Part shown: positions 23,563 to 32,144 of the stretch, in pieces
Numbering within the stretch: position 1 is the stretch's first letter
Layout: the number at the start of each line of letters is the position of its first letter
Source: Clostridia bacterium
GTDB lineage: Bacteria; Bacillota; Clostridia; Oscillospirales; CAG-272
DNA: 50,092 nt
NCBI GenBank assembly: GCA_017387685.1
Contig: JAFOEU010000092.1
Coordinates: forward strand, 1-50,092
Reading direction: 5' to 3'
Position numbers and translations under genes: made by a program
The notes under the pieces: generated by a model
Database searches by the model: none
Told to the model about the DNA's origin: nothing
The model's input: only the letters and a program-made list of their open reading frames with translations

Positions 23563-24441
23563 TCAATCTTTGTATTTGTAGTAGTCGGATGCATCGTATA
23601 GGCGAAGTCTGCCGGTGTCGGAATATATCTCAAAAGTCACAAGTGGCGTGGAGGATAGACCGTTTTTTTCGTAGCATACAGTGCGGTAAACGTTGCCGTC
23701 CCTCGTTGTCTTGCACTCACCGAGGGCGAGCTTTTCTTTTTTGATTATTAACTCAACCCGTCTTTCGGCTTCGTTTGGAGAGATCGAGTAGCGCTCGTCG
23801 GTTTCTCTGTCGAAACAGTACATCACCACTCTCGGAGCTTCCCCTGACACCATTACGAAGACGTTTTCTCCCGAATATGCGAATGACAGTGGTTCCCTGC
23901 AGTTGCATTCGTCAAACGCCGCGTTCGGACAGGCGAAGTCTTGGGCGCGCTGAAGCGCGATGCTTGGGCGATCCTTGCCGAGCCTTTTCACTATTTGTGA
24001 GTCAATAAGATTTTCTGTTTTTTCTTCTTCGGTACTGATCGAGGTATCTTCCTCGCTTATCTCCCGCAGTGCATTTTTGTCGCCTCTCGCTGCTTTTTTG
24101 ACAGCGTCGACGAGCCTTTGGCAATCTTCAGCGTTGCCGCACGAGCATATTCTTTGGATCTCGCGGTATATCTCGCCGCAATCTCCGAGCGCCGCACGCG
24201 ACAGATATGCTTCCACCTTGCCCGCGGCGCGGTTGAGCTCCGCCTCGTCTCCTTCGTTCATAGCGCTCATCATTTCATCCGCCGCCGCGCAAAGATCGTA
24301 CCGTATCATTTCAAGCTCTGCTTGAATATATCTCGTTTTTTCAGCGCGTGCGCGCCCGACCGTGAGGGCGGTGCCGAAAAGCAGAGCTGCCGCAGCAATT
24401 ACGGTTGTATATATGAGTGCCGCTTTTTTTATCGAATGCAT
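23563..24441 (-). CDS. Membrane-anchored protein, possibly PepSY/YpeB-like
   Basis: A 292-aa protein with one N-terminal membrane segment (about residues 7-27), a helical region of about 70 residues, then an acidic hinge (EEDTSISTEEEKTEN). The C-terminal half (RAQDF... FAYSGENVFVMVSGEAPRVVMYCFDRE... SPNEAERRVELIIKKEKL) has the helix-then-strands rhythm of PepSY domains. The layout recalls the germination protein YpeB (anchor, helical part, PepSY repeats), but it is shorter and no SleB gene is adjacent, so the assignment is weak. The ATG follows AGAGGTGATATA. Confidence 0.6.
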   Translation of the reverse strand: MHSIKKAALIYTTVIAAAALLFGTALTVGRARAEKTRYIQAELEMIRYDLCAAADEMMSAMNEGDEAELNRAAGKVEAYLSRAALGDCGEIYREIQRICSCGNAEDCQRLVDAVKKAARGDKNALREISEEDTSISTEEEKTENLIDSQIVKRLGKDRPSIALQRAQDFACPNAAFDECNCREPLSFAYSGENVFVMVSGEAPRVVMYCFDRETDERYSISPNEAERRVELIIKKEKLALGECKTTRDGNVYRTVCYEKNGLSSTPLVTFEIYSDTGRLRLYDASDYYKYKD

Positions 24442-24505
24442 TATATCACCTCTTTTTCATTATTATTTAACGATCGATCGGCGATCATACTGAAAATTTC
24501 TGCAT

Positions 24506-24544
24506 AAAAACGGCGATGCACCGTCGGTAGAACGGCGCATCGCG
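24506..24544 (-). terminator. Terminator of the PHP / AI-2E transporter unit
   Basis: A 12-bp stem (24513-24524 with 24532-24543) with a G-T pair is followed on the minus strand by TTTTT. Confidence 0.85.
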
Positions 24545-24552
24545 TCGGAATT

Positions 24553-25902
24553 TTATTTTTTCTTCTTTTTCTTTTTGGACTTTGTGCTTGTCTGCGGCTT
24601 GGGGGCGGGCTCGGGGGTGGCAGGCTCTGCGATCGGCTCGGGGAGGAGAGTACCTTGCTCTGTCCCTGCTTCTTTTGCGGTGAGCTTTTCCTCGATATCC
24701 TCGCCTATCAGCTTATACGCGGCAGCTGCGAGCGGAACTCCGATGAGCATTCCGGGAATACCCATTACTCCACCGCCGATTGTCGCGGCGGCAAGGACGT
24801 AGAAGCCCGGCAGACCGATAGATTCGCCGACGACCTTGGGGTAGATGAGGTTGCCCTCAATCTGCTGGAGGACGATGAGGAATACTATGAAGAGAAGCGC
24901 CTTGACGGGTGATTCGGTCAGTATCATTATCGATCCGATCGCACCGCCGATATAGGCACCCGCAACGGGAATGAGCGCGGTGAATCCGATCAGCGCACCG
25001 ATCATGGTTGCATAAGGAAATCTGAATATCCACATACCGAGAGTGCAGAGAACGCCGAGAACGATAGCCTCCTTGCACTGACCGACTATGAAGCTCTCAA
25101 AGCTGTCCTTGAGAGTTGAAACGATGTGATTGAACTTTTTGCGACCCGAAAGCTTGATATAGCATTTTTCAAAGCGAATGATCTGCGAGGCGATCTTTTC
25201 CTTGCCCGAAAGCAGATAGATCGAGAAGATCAGGCTGACAACTGCCGTGACGATTCCCGAGAAGACCGAGGTAACAGTTGAAACTACTATATCAAACACG
25301 CTTCCGATGCCCGACGAAACTATATCGAATATCTTCATTAGATTGGATTTCCAATCTATGCTTGTAAGCTCCGCCATAATATCCTCGGGGAGGATCTGTG
25401 TACTTTGCAGCCACTTAATTATTCTGCCGATCATCGGCGGTACTTCCGCGATTATGATCTCAATACAGGAAACGAGCTGAGGTGCTATCAGACGTACGAT
25501 CAGCGCCACTATGCTGAACAAGAGTATGAATGCAAGCACCATACATACCGCGCGCCGTGTCAGCTTGACTATCTTTTTCTTCGATTTCGGGAAATAAAGC
25601 TGTTCAAGGCTTCTCATAAGGATGTTGACGAGAAAAGCAATGACCGCTCCTATGACGAGGGGTTCTGCTGCTTTGAAGAGCCCGCTGATGAACTTGGCTA
25701 CCTGCGGCCAATATCTTATGCAGAGATAGACGGCAAAAACGGCGATCGCGAGCTTCACGCAGGTTGCTGTCTCAACGCGAAAGCTTGTTCTGACCTTCTT
25801 GATAGATTCGTGATCGTGTCTGTCGCCGTCGAAAAACTGCTCGAATTTAGAATTGCCGCGGGCTTGATTTTCTTCTTTTGGGATTTTATCTTTTTCTTCC
25901 AT
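24553..25902 (-). CDS. AI-2E family transporter
   Basis: A 449-aa membrane protein of the AI-2E (PerM/YdbI) family, about 7-8 helices. The first lies at about 50-70, then VIGAVIAFLVNILMRSLEQ, the re-entrant and C-terminal regions GFTALIPVAGAYIGGAIGS and QQIEGNLIYPKVVGESIGLPG, all typical of the family. Members export small molecules or act as Na+/H+ antiporters; naming after the quorum signal does not prove that substrate. The C-terminus carries a Pro/Glu-rich tail ending in a run of lysines. It lies 15 nt after the PHP gene and is probably co-transcribed with it. Confidence 0.9.
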   Translation of the reverse strand: MEEKDKIPKEENQARGNSKFEQFFDGDRHDHESIKKVRTSFRVETATCVKLAIAVFAVYLCIRYWPQVAKFISGLFKAAEPLVIGAVIAFLVNILMRSLEQLYFPKSKKKIVKLTRRAVCMVLAFILLFSIVALIVRLIAPQLVSCIEIIIAEVPPMIGRIIKWLQSTQILPEDIMAELTSIDWKSNLMKIFDIVSSGIGSVFDIVVSTVTSVFSGIVTAVVSLIFSIYLLSGKEKIASQIIRFEKCYIKLSGRKKFNHIVSTLKDSFESFIVGQCKEAIVLGVLCTLGMWIFRFPYATMIGALIGFTALIPVAGAYIGGAIGSIMILTESPVKALLFIVFLIVLQQIEGNLIYPKVVGESIGLPGFYVLAAATIGGGVMGIPGMLIGVPLAAAAYKLIGEDIEEKLTAKEAGTEQGTLLPEPIAEPATPEPAPKPQTSTKSKKKKKKK

Positions 25903-25917
25903 ATTATTAAGCTCCGA

Positions 25918-27333
25918 TCAGATCTGTCGTGTGATCTTCTCCGAATGGTACGCGCTGCCCTTACCCGTGGGGCCTGCAAGCTGAACCTCGCGCCACTTGT
26001 CCTCGTATTCCTTGATCTCGTCGGAAACGGGGATGTATTCACGCTTTCCGAAGAACTCGGTCTTGAAGGACTCTGTCTGCTCGACCTGCGCCTCGATCAG
26101 CGATGCGGGAGCAAGACCCATAAGGTAGCTTCTCATTGCGATGCCCTCGCCCGCGCAGATGCGCTGAAGCTTGGGGAAATAGTTGGTCAGAAGGAACTGA
26201 GCGTAATAAACGAGGCGGAGATCGCCGTAGCAGCGGTACTGACGCTTGTATTCGTCGCCCGTTGCTTCAACTGCAACGGTTCTGCCCGCCTTCAGCGCAT
26301 CCATGATGGACTCGACGCTGTTATCCTTGGCAAAGCAGACGGTGAAAAGATGCGGGAAGGTTTCTGCACCCACGATACCGTGAACGTCACTCGATCCGAC
26401 AACGGGGAATTTTACTCCCTCGGAGAGAAGCTCGGCGCGGAGATTGATCGAGAAGTTGATACCGATCTGTCCCATACCGCCGACGAGCTCGTAGGCATCG
26501 TACATTCCGCTCTTGAGGATGATGCGCGCAAACTGTTCCTGAACGTTGAAAACTCTCGATCCGCCCGGCTTCCAGAAGGGATGGGGGAATATGGCAAGTC
26601 CGCCCGCCTCGTGAACGCGGTCGGTGATCCACATCTGACGCGAATATCTCTCGCGGTACTGCTCGGGAACGTCAGCGGGAACCTTTTCGATATATTCGTC
26701 AGCCTCGGCGCGGCATTTTGCCTCGTCCTTGCAGTAGAGCGCGGCAACGCTCGACTTACCGCCGACGTGAACCGTGTGGATCATACATCCGGGGAAGTGG
26801 ATCTCCTCGCCGGGAACGTGGGTGATTCCGAGCTTGACTCCCTCGAAAGCCTCGTCCATTTCAAGACCGGGATAGTAGCGGTTGTGGTCGGTTAGAGCCA
26901 TAAAATCATAGCCCTGCTCGCGGTAGTGACCGAGGAGAGCACCGGGATCGCGCTTTGCATCCGAGCGGTAGCTGTGACCGTGGAAATCTCCGCGAAGGGG
27001 AGAGAGCTCGTAAAGATCTTTTGCAAGCGAGTAGATGAAGAACTCGGCAACCTTCTTTGCATCCTTTTCAAGAATGAGAAGGTATTCCTGCTCGCGGTCG
27101 AAGGTGTAATTGAATTTAAGAATACCGTCTGCGGCAGTGACCGCTACGGAATGCTTGGTCGTGGGGGTGAAGTAGCAGACCTCATCGTCATCTGCGCAGA
27201 TAATGTGAACGGTATATTCCACGCCTTCAAAGAAAAGAAACGCGCGCTCATTCGGAACGATCTTTATCTCGGTTTCTTTGCCCATTTCCGCAACTGCAGG
27301 AACTACGCGGTAGTTGGTTACTGTCGGAAGCAT
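25918..27333 (-). CDS. PHP-domain phosphoesterase
   Basis: About 471 aa, cytoplasmic. An N-terminal beta-rich domain (residues 1-~110) precedes a PHP metal-dependent hydrolase domain with its motifs in order: GDFHGHSYRSD (about 115-125), ALTDHN (about 150), PGEEIHFPG and HTVHVGG (about 178-195), and GSSDVHG (about 340). These histidines and aspartates bind the catalytic metals. Related proteins are annotated as putative phosphoesterases acting on nucleotides or sugar phosphates. A GTG at 27345 is too close to the ribosome site, so I chose the ATG at 27333 after AAGGAG. Confidence 0.85.
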   Translation of the reverse strand: MLPTVTNYRVVPAVAEMGKETEIKIVPNERAFLFFEGVEYTVHIICADDDEVCYFTPTTKHSVAVTAADGILKFNYTFDREQEYLLILEKDAKKVAEFFIYSLAKDLYELSPLRGDFHGHSYRSDAKRDPGALLGHYREQGYDFMALTDHNRYYPGLEMDEAFEGVKLGITHVPGEEIHFPGCMIHTVHVGGKSSVAALYCKDEAKCRAEADEYIEKVPADVPEQYRERYSRQMWITDRVHEAGGLAIFPHPFWKPGGSRVFNVQEQFARIILKSGMYDAYELVGGMGQIGINFSINLRAELLSEGVKFPVVGSSDVHGIVGAETFPHLFTVCFAKDNSVESIMDALKAGRTVAVEATGDEYKRQYRCYGDLRLVYYAQFLLTNYFPKLQRICAGEGIAMRSYLMGLAPASLIEAQVEQTESFKTEFFGKREYIPVSDEIKEYEDKWREVQLAGPTGKGSAYHSEKITRQI

Positions 27334-27365
27334 TTTCTTGCACACTCCTTAATGTTATTATACCA

Positions 27366-27394
27366 ATTATAGCACTATATTTTCCCGATGTCAA
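27366..27394 (-). promoter_or_regulatory. Sigma-A promoter of the PHP gene
   Basis: Minus strand TTGACA (27394-27389), 17-bp spacer, TATAAT (27371-27366). It is divergent from the kinase promoter at 27432. Confidence 0.9.
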
Positions 27395-27431
27395 GAATAA
27401 TGGGGAATCATAAACAAAATTTAATAAAAAC

Positions 27432-27460
27432 TTGACTTCACATCGCTTCTGTGCTATAAT
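27432..27460 (+). promoter_or_regulatory. Sigma-A promoter of the BadF-type kinase gene
   Basis: TTGACT (27432-27437), 17-bp spacer, TATAAT (27455-27460). Confidence 0.88.
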
Positions 27461-27492
27461 TTGACTTAATAACCACCTTGGAGGAAAAAGTT

Positions 27493-28434
27493 ATGGCATA
27501 TAGATATCTCGCCGCCGTTGATATGGGCGGTACTAAGGCAGAGGGCGTTGTTTTCAGAGAGGACGGCGAGGTCGTTTGCCGCGTTGTCGAAAAGGGAGGC
27601 GCTCCCTTTGATAACGGAGTTGACTATTCGATTTCAAATCTTTGCAAGTGTATTGACGGACTTATTGCGGGCTCACCCGAAATGCCCGTCAGCCTATATA
27701 TCGGCGCGGCGGCTTGCGAGTATTTTTTGCCGCAGTTCAACGAGGCGCTTTCAAGATACAGCTTTGATAAAATGCGCATCGAGGGCGACGGTCCTGCGCT
27801 CATTTCGGGAATATTCGGGCATACCGACGGCGCCGGTATGATCTGCGGAACGGGCTCATCGCTATACGTCCGCAAGGGCGATGATTACTACCACATCGGC
27901 GGCGGAGGACATATGATCGACAGCTGCGGAAGCGGATACGTCCTTGCAAGACGCGCCATCCGCGCCGCGCTTCGCGCCGTTGACGGAAGTGAGGTTCATA
28001 CGATGCTCGTCGAGATGCTTGAAGAAGCCGCAGGCTTCCCGCTTTGGTACAGACTCGACAAGGTCTACGAGGGAGGACGCTCCTATATCGCATCCTTCGC
28101 GCACGTTCTTTTCGAGGCGAGAAACAAGGGCGACACGGTCGCGCGCCGCATCTTCAACGAGGGCGCGGCAGAGCTTGCGGACGTCATCTGGGCGGAATAT
28201 AACAAAAACGGCGGACCGTTCCGCCTCATTCTCAACGGCGGAATCTTCCGTAACTATCCCGAATACGCGGCGGCAGTCAAGGCTCTCGCACCGCAGGATA
28301 TGAACATCGTCTTCGGCGAGGTCGAGCCCGTCTACGGCTGCTCGGTCGAGTCGCTCTACAATATCGGCATCCACGCGGACGAGAACTTCCGCGAGAGGTT
28401 TATGAAGAGCTATATGGCGGCTAAAAATGCATAA
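27493..28434 (+). CDS. BadF/BadG-family ATPase, N-acetylglucosamine kinase-like
   Basis: 313 aa with the actin-like ATPase fold: DMGGTK at 10-15 (phosphate 1), CGTGSS near 119-124 (phosphate 2), GGGGHMIDSCGSGY just after, and an adenosine motif LILNGGIF near 255. This matches the BcrAD/BadFG family, whose Firmicutes members are mostly GlcNAc or related amino-sugar kinases. The ATG at 27493 has GGAGG about 9 nt upstream; a TTG at 27478 is too early. Neighbouring genes for sugar isomerase/epimerases support a sugar role. Confidence 0.8.
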   Translation: MAYRYLAAVDMGGTKAEGVVFREDGEVVCRVVEKGGAPFDNGVDYSISNLCKCIDGLIAGSPEMPVSLYIGAAACEYFLPQFNEALSRYSFDKMRIEGDGPALISGIFGHTDGAGMICGTGSSLYVRKGDDYYHIGGGGHMIDSCGSGYVLARRAIRAALRAVDGSEVHTMLVEMLEEAAGFPLWYRLDKVYEGGRSYIASFAHVLFEARNKGDTVARRIFNEGAAELADVIWAEYNKNGGPFRLILNGGIFRNYPEYAAAVKALAPQDMNIVFGEVEPVYGCSVESLYNIGIHADENFRERFMKSYMAAKNA

Positions 28435-28454
28435 TGCAAAATGCTGAATTGTGT

Positions 28455-28825
28455 GTGCGAACATAGACGTCCTTGGTGTCCCCTCATCACCCGCTACGTC
28501 AGAACCCCAAAAACGCGCAAGCGCGTTTCCGGGAACCCGACGGCGGGAGCTTCTCCCAGGAGAAGCCGTGAGAACTGTTAATACCGTTGTGTTTTTCTAA
28601 ATATCGTATCTGAATATAATAAAACAAGGAATATTTATCGAGATAAATGTGCTCAACACAATGTAAAGAGCAAATTGATTTCAATAAAATATTCCTTGTT
28701 TTTCGATTATTGCAATACGATATTCATTAGTAATAAACTCAGCTGACAACACCCATAGGCTTCTCCTGGGAGAAGCTCCCGCCGCAGCGGGTGATGAGGG
28801 GACACCAAGAAAGCTATGTTCGCAC
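28455..28825. mobile_element. MITE-like foldback element, 371 bp
   Basis: The terminal inverted repeats begin GTGCGAACATAG and continue TTGGTGTCCCCTCATCACCCGCT, then CGGCGGGAGCTTCTCCC...GAGAAGCC; the right copy is at 28758-28825. The left arm carries a 45-base insertion (about 28496-28540) with its own small hairpin. Inner segments also pair: AAACAAGGAATATTT (28624-28638) with a complement near 28686-28700, and ATATCGTAT with ATACGATAT. The whole can fold into one long hairpin. No gene is inside. It sits exactly between two convergent genes. Confidence 0.7.
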
Positions 28826-28832
28826 AAGCTTT

Positions 28833-29732
28833 TTACTGAACAATCAGTGCTTCGAGCTTTTTGAAAATAGTGCCTACAAACTCCGCAGCATCTTTCTGAA
28901 GCGCTTTTGGCATATTTGTGAGGTACTGATCTGCCTGAAGAACAGCATATCCGTCAAATCCGATGCGTGCAACGGCGGGCATGATGGCCTCCCACTTGAT
29001 ATTGCCTCCGCCGATCATCGGGGGGAGTCCCGCGTCGGTATGACCGCGGCTGTCGCTGATATGCATAAGGACGAGCTTATCGCCGATCTTTTCGATCGCG
29101 CGAGCCTGATCCATCGTTATCGGATGCGCGTGACCGCAGTTCCAGCACACTCCCGCGCCGAGGGCATCGGCAAGGAGGATGACTTCCTCCGCGCTCTCGC
29201 CGAAGCGGCGGCGCAGGCGGTATTGGCTCGAATAATATACGTTCTCAACCGCAAGCTTGAAGGTGAGGGCTTCCTTAAAAAGCTCAATGTAGTCAAGAAG
29301 CGGCTTGTAATGCTCAAGGTTGGTGCGCATATTGACTTCTCTGTCGTATTCGCCGTTTATATGATCGTCAACGGGATGGATGACGAGCACTTCTGCACCG
29401 AGCAGATGCGCCATCTTTGCCGCGGCGACGGCATCGGCGCGCGCCTTTTCTATTTCTTCCTTAGATGCGCCGCGCTCGGGCATATAGAGTGTGGGATCGT
29501 GCGGAGCGTGAACCGAGGAAACGGTCATTCCCGCCGCGTTTATCTTCTTTCTGAGCTCGGTGAAGCGAATTCCGGCGAATTCGTCGCAGAACAGCTCTGC
29601 GCCGAGACCGCGCGAAAGATCGATCTCGACCGCATTCATACCCGCGGCTTTGATGAGATCAAGACTTTCTTCAAGTGTGAGAGCTCCCTCACGGGAACGC
29701 TCTGCGAAATTCAAGGACGAAGCAAATTTCAT
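28833..29732 (-). CDS. Sugar phosphate isomerase/epimerase (TIM barrel)
   Basis: 299 aa of the xylose-isomerase-like TIM-barrel family. The family landmarks are present: EIDLS near residue 36, SVHAPHD near 74, VLVIHPVDD near 118, a metal-ligand Glu in LAVENV near 162, CWNCGHAHP near 197, HISDSRG near 225 and a final acidic/aromatic motif. Such enzymes isomerise or epimerise keto- and aldo-sugars; the substrate is not readable. The 3' end lies 8 bp from the foldback element, which probably ends its transcript. Confidence 0.85.
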   Translation of the reverse strand: MKFASSLNFAERSREGALTLEESLDLIKAAGMNAVEIDLSRGLGAELFCDEFAGIRFTELRKKINAAGMTVSSVHAPHDPTLYMPERGASKEEIEKARADAVAAAKMAHLLGAEVLVIHPVDDHINGEYDREVNMRTNLEHYKPLLDYIELFKEALTFKLAVENVYYSSQYRLRRRFGESAEEVILLADALGAGVCWNCGHAHPITMDQARAIEKIGDKLVLMHISDSRGHTDAGLPPMIGGGNIKWEAIMPAVARIGFDGYAVLQADQYLTNMPKALQKDAAEFVGTIFKKLEALIVQ

Positions 29733-29763
29733 TTTGTTTCTCGCTTTCGTAAGTATATGACCT

Positions 29764-29792
29764 ATTATAACTTAAATTTAATAAAAAATCAA
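29764..29792 (-). promoter_or_regulatory. Promoter of the 28833-29732 isomerase gene
   Basis: Minus strand TTGATT (29792-29787), 17-bp spacer, TATAAT (29769-29764). Confidence 0.8.
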
Positions 29793-29810
29793 GTATTTGT
29801 CGCGAAATCA

Positions 29811-29839
29811 TTGACATTTTATCAAAAAAGTAATATAAT
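29811..29839 (+). promoter_or_regulatory. Sigma-A promoter of the propeller-like surface gene
   Basis: TTGACA (29811-29816), 17-bp spacer, TATAAT (29834-29839). Confidence 0.9.
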
Positions 29840-29871
29840 GAACGTAACCTATTTTTGAAAGGAGAAATTCC

Positions 29872-31272
29872 ATGAAAAAGCTTATCACCCTCGTCCTCAC
29901 CCTTGCTCTTGTAGCATCTCTTTTCGTTCTGCCCTCCGCGGCTATCACCGAATCCGAGGTTGCTGCTCTTAAGTACACACTTATTATGCAGTCCTCCAAC
30001 GGATTGACTTATACCGGAGACGACGTGCTCTTCTATGCTAAATATCAGATGCGTGGAATGGCTATCTCTCAGGACGGCAAATATGCCTTCGGTGGCTACC
30101 TCAATCCAAGCGGATCTTCAGCTATCGAAATGACTGAGATCGCAACCGGTAAGGCAGTTGCGGGAATTCAGTTCATCCAGCCCGAAAACGGCAAATCCTC
30201 CTACCCCAAGGGACTTGCAACCGATGACAGAGGTTACCTCTACGCCGGACTTGCATACAACCCCAACAATACCCGCGCCGATCTCGCTACCTATTCTTTC
30301 GCTGACGGCAAGCTCACTCAGGTTGGCTATGGCAATGTTATTATGACTGATGCCTCCACCAAGACCGGTGTCAACGGTATCGCAGTTGAAAACGTCAACG
30401 GTACATACTACGCATACGTTGTTGTAAATTACGATGTTGACTACCTCGTTCGTATGAACGTTAACGATCCCGCAAATCCCGTTGTTGATACCGCGTTCGG
30501 TAATAACGGTATGATAGACCTCAAGCAGGCTCCCTACAGCGTTAGCGATGCCAACTATCTCGATGTTGACACCGACGGTACCATCTACCTCTCTTGTAAT
30601 ACTGCCACCGAAAAGAAGCTCATCGTTATCTCCTCTGACGGCTCAATGATCCTCAACGAGGTCGTTCACGATACCGCATACGGCGTTGCACTCTGGGAAA
30701 ATTATCTTTTCATTACTACTCAGAAAACCGGCAAGGTCGGTATCTATGACAAGGCAACCCTCGCTCCCGTTGCCCAGCTTGAGGTTACCGTTGATAATAT
30801 CGTTCTTCCTATTGACCGCGATGATATCCTTCTCAACACCGGCGTTAACTCCTTCTGTAACGTAGCAGTTGTTGGCGATATCCTTTACCTCGGCGACCAG
30901 GGAAGCGGCGCGACCGGACTTGACCAGATCTTCGCGGCAGGCCTCACCGCAGACGCGGCTGCAAAGGTTGAATCCTATGCAAAGGGCATCCACGACCGTC
31001 TCGCTCTGGCATATCCCGAAAAGACCGAAGCCCCCGAGACCACCAAGGCACCCGAAACCGAGCCCGTTACCGAACCCGTAACGGAGCCTGCTACCGAAGC
31101 ACCCGCGCAGACCGAAGCGCCCGCGCAGACCGAAGCGCCCGCACAGACCGAGGCTCCTTCCGTCACCGAAGCGCCTGCCGTAGAGAAGCAGGGCTGCGGC
31201 TCTATGATCGCAGGATCGGTTGCAGTATTCGTACTCCTCGGAGCAGCAATCGTTTTCAAGAAGAAAGACTGA
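29872..31272 (+). CDS. Secreted propeller-like protein with GC...KKKD membrane tail
   Basis: 466 aa. A signal peptide (about 1-24) is followed by about 350 residues of repeating strands (SQDGKYAFGGY, TDDRGYLYAGL, DTDGTIYLSC, YGVALWENYLFITT) that look like a beta-propeller of the NHL/lactonase type. Then comes a Thr/Glu/Pro/Ala linker with repeated TEAPAQ units, then a 26-residue tail: GCGS, hydrophobic stretch with LLGAA, ending FKKKD. The same tail closes the proteins at 41543-43534 and 47764-49536. There is no LPXTG. It is likely exported and held at the membrane or wall. The ATG follows AAAGGAG. Confidence 0.85.
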   Translation: MKKLITLVLTLALVASLFVLPSAAITESEVAALKYTLIMQSSNGLTYTGDDVLFYAKYQMRGMAISQDGKYAFGGYLNPSGSSAIEMTEIATGKAVAGIQFIQPENGKSSYPKGLATDDRGYLYAGLAYNPNNTRADLATYSFADGKLTQVGYGNVIMTDASTKTGVNGIAVENVNGTYYAYVVVNYDVDYLVRMNVNDPANPVVDTAFGNNGMIDLKQAPYSVSDANYLDVDTDGTIYLSCNTATEKKLIVISSDGSMILNEVVHDTAYGVALWENYLFITTQKTGKVGIYDKATLAPVAQLEVTVDNIVLPIDRDDILLNTGVNSFCNVAVVGDILYLGDQGSGATGLDQIFAAGLTADAAAKVESYAKGIHDRLALAYPEKTEAPETTKAPETEPVTEPVTEPATEAPAQTEAPAQTEAPAQTEAPSVTEAPAVEKQGCGSMIAGSVAVFVLLGAAIVFKKKD

Positions 31273-31281
31273 ATATAAACT

Positions 31282-31317
31282 AAAACGAACCGCCCGAGGG
31301 CGGTTCGTTTTGTTTTA
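31282..31317. terminator. Bidirectional terminator between convergent genes
   Basis: A 14-bp perfect stem (31282-31295 with 31298-31311) with A-rich and T-rich flanks serves the plus-strand surface gene and probably the minus-strand isomerase gene. Confidence 0.9.
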
Positions 31318-32127
31318 TAGATCATTAAGCGTCGAGATGCGCTTTATTCTGTCGTAAGAGGTTGCGATGAACTCCTCGGGGGTGAGCTCCTTGTAATCTG
31401 CTCTTGCTTTTTGGTAGACCTCAAGCACGAGCGGTCCTGCGTAGCTGTATTTATCGAGCTTGCGCATCATAGTGTGATAATCAAAAGTGCCGTCAAAGGG
31501 AAGCCAATGCGAATCAGGGTCGGTGGATTTGTCACCGAAGGGACGGCTCATGTTATCGTGGATATGAGTCGCTACGATCTTATTCGTAAATATATCGATC
31601 CACGGAACGGTCTTGGTATAGCAATGCTCGTGTCCGCAGTCGTAGCAGAAGCGGACGTTGTCGCAGTGCTCGTAGCGATCGGTAAGGTAGGCAAGATTGC
31701 CGACCATACGAAGGTTTTCGAAAGCAAGAGTTACGCCCTTTTCTACCGCATGCTCAACGAGCGCGTCGAAGCGGGAGAGACCGAGATCGTTCACGGGAGG
31801 AGCTTGCCAGCCGCTCGAAACGTGAGTAATTACCGCGCCAACCTCACAAGCTGCGGCAAGATCGATCGACTCGATGATCCCGTCGTAGATTCCGTGATAG
31901 TCCTCGCCCGCAAGCCACATATTGTTGATTCCGCTGTAAGGCGCGTGGAGATAGGGAAAATCCATGCCGTAAGCAACAGCCTTTTCCTTTATCGCACTGA
32001 GCATCTCAATGGGGCGTTTGCTCATGGTGAATACCTCAAAGCCCGTCTGATGTGCGATATCGAGCGTTACGGATTCGTCAAATCCGCCGCCGATACAGTC
32101 AATATTGATACCAAGCTTTCTTTTCAT
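31315..32127 (-). CDS. Sugar phosphate isomerase/epimerase (TIM barrel), second gene
   Basis: 270 aa of the same AP-endonuclease-2/xylose-isomerase-like superfamily as the 28833 gene but not a close copy. Landmarks are FPYLHAPYSG near 57, VITHVSSGW near 98, LAFENLRM with the metal-ligand Glu near 134, CYDCGHEH near 160, ATHIHDN near 185 and LVLEVY near 233. Its substrate is unknown. It starts with ATG after GAGGGAATAAA, 17 nt after the asnA stop, so the two probably share a transcript. Confidence 0.85.
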   Translation of the reverse strand: MKRKLGINIDCIGGGFDESVTLDIAHQTGFEVFTMSKRPIEMLSAIKEKAVAYGMDFPYLHAPYSGINNMWLAGEDYHGIYDGIIESIDLAAACEVGAVITHVSSGWQAPPVNDLGLSRFDALVEHAVEKGVTLAFENLRMVGNLAYLTDRYEHCDNVRFCYDCGHEHCYTKTVPWIDIFTNKIVATHIHDNMSRPFGDKSTDPDSHWLPFDGTFDYHTMMRKLDKYSYAGPLVLEVYQKARADYKELTPEEFIATSYDRIKRISTLNDL

Positions 32128-32144
32128 TTTTATTCCCTCATTTA

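Noticed and set aside
25405-26895. 496-codon plus-strand frame across the AI-2E transporter and PHP genes
   Set aside because: Both minus-strand genes have clear family motifs and promoters; the plus frame spans their junction.
31183-31272. LPXTG sortase signal at the protein end
   Set aside because: No LPXTG-like pentapeptide in any of the three tails; the pattern is Gly-Cys, helix, KK(K/R)D.
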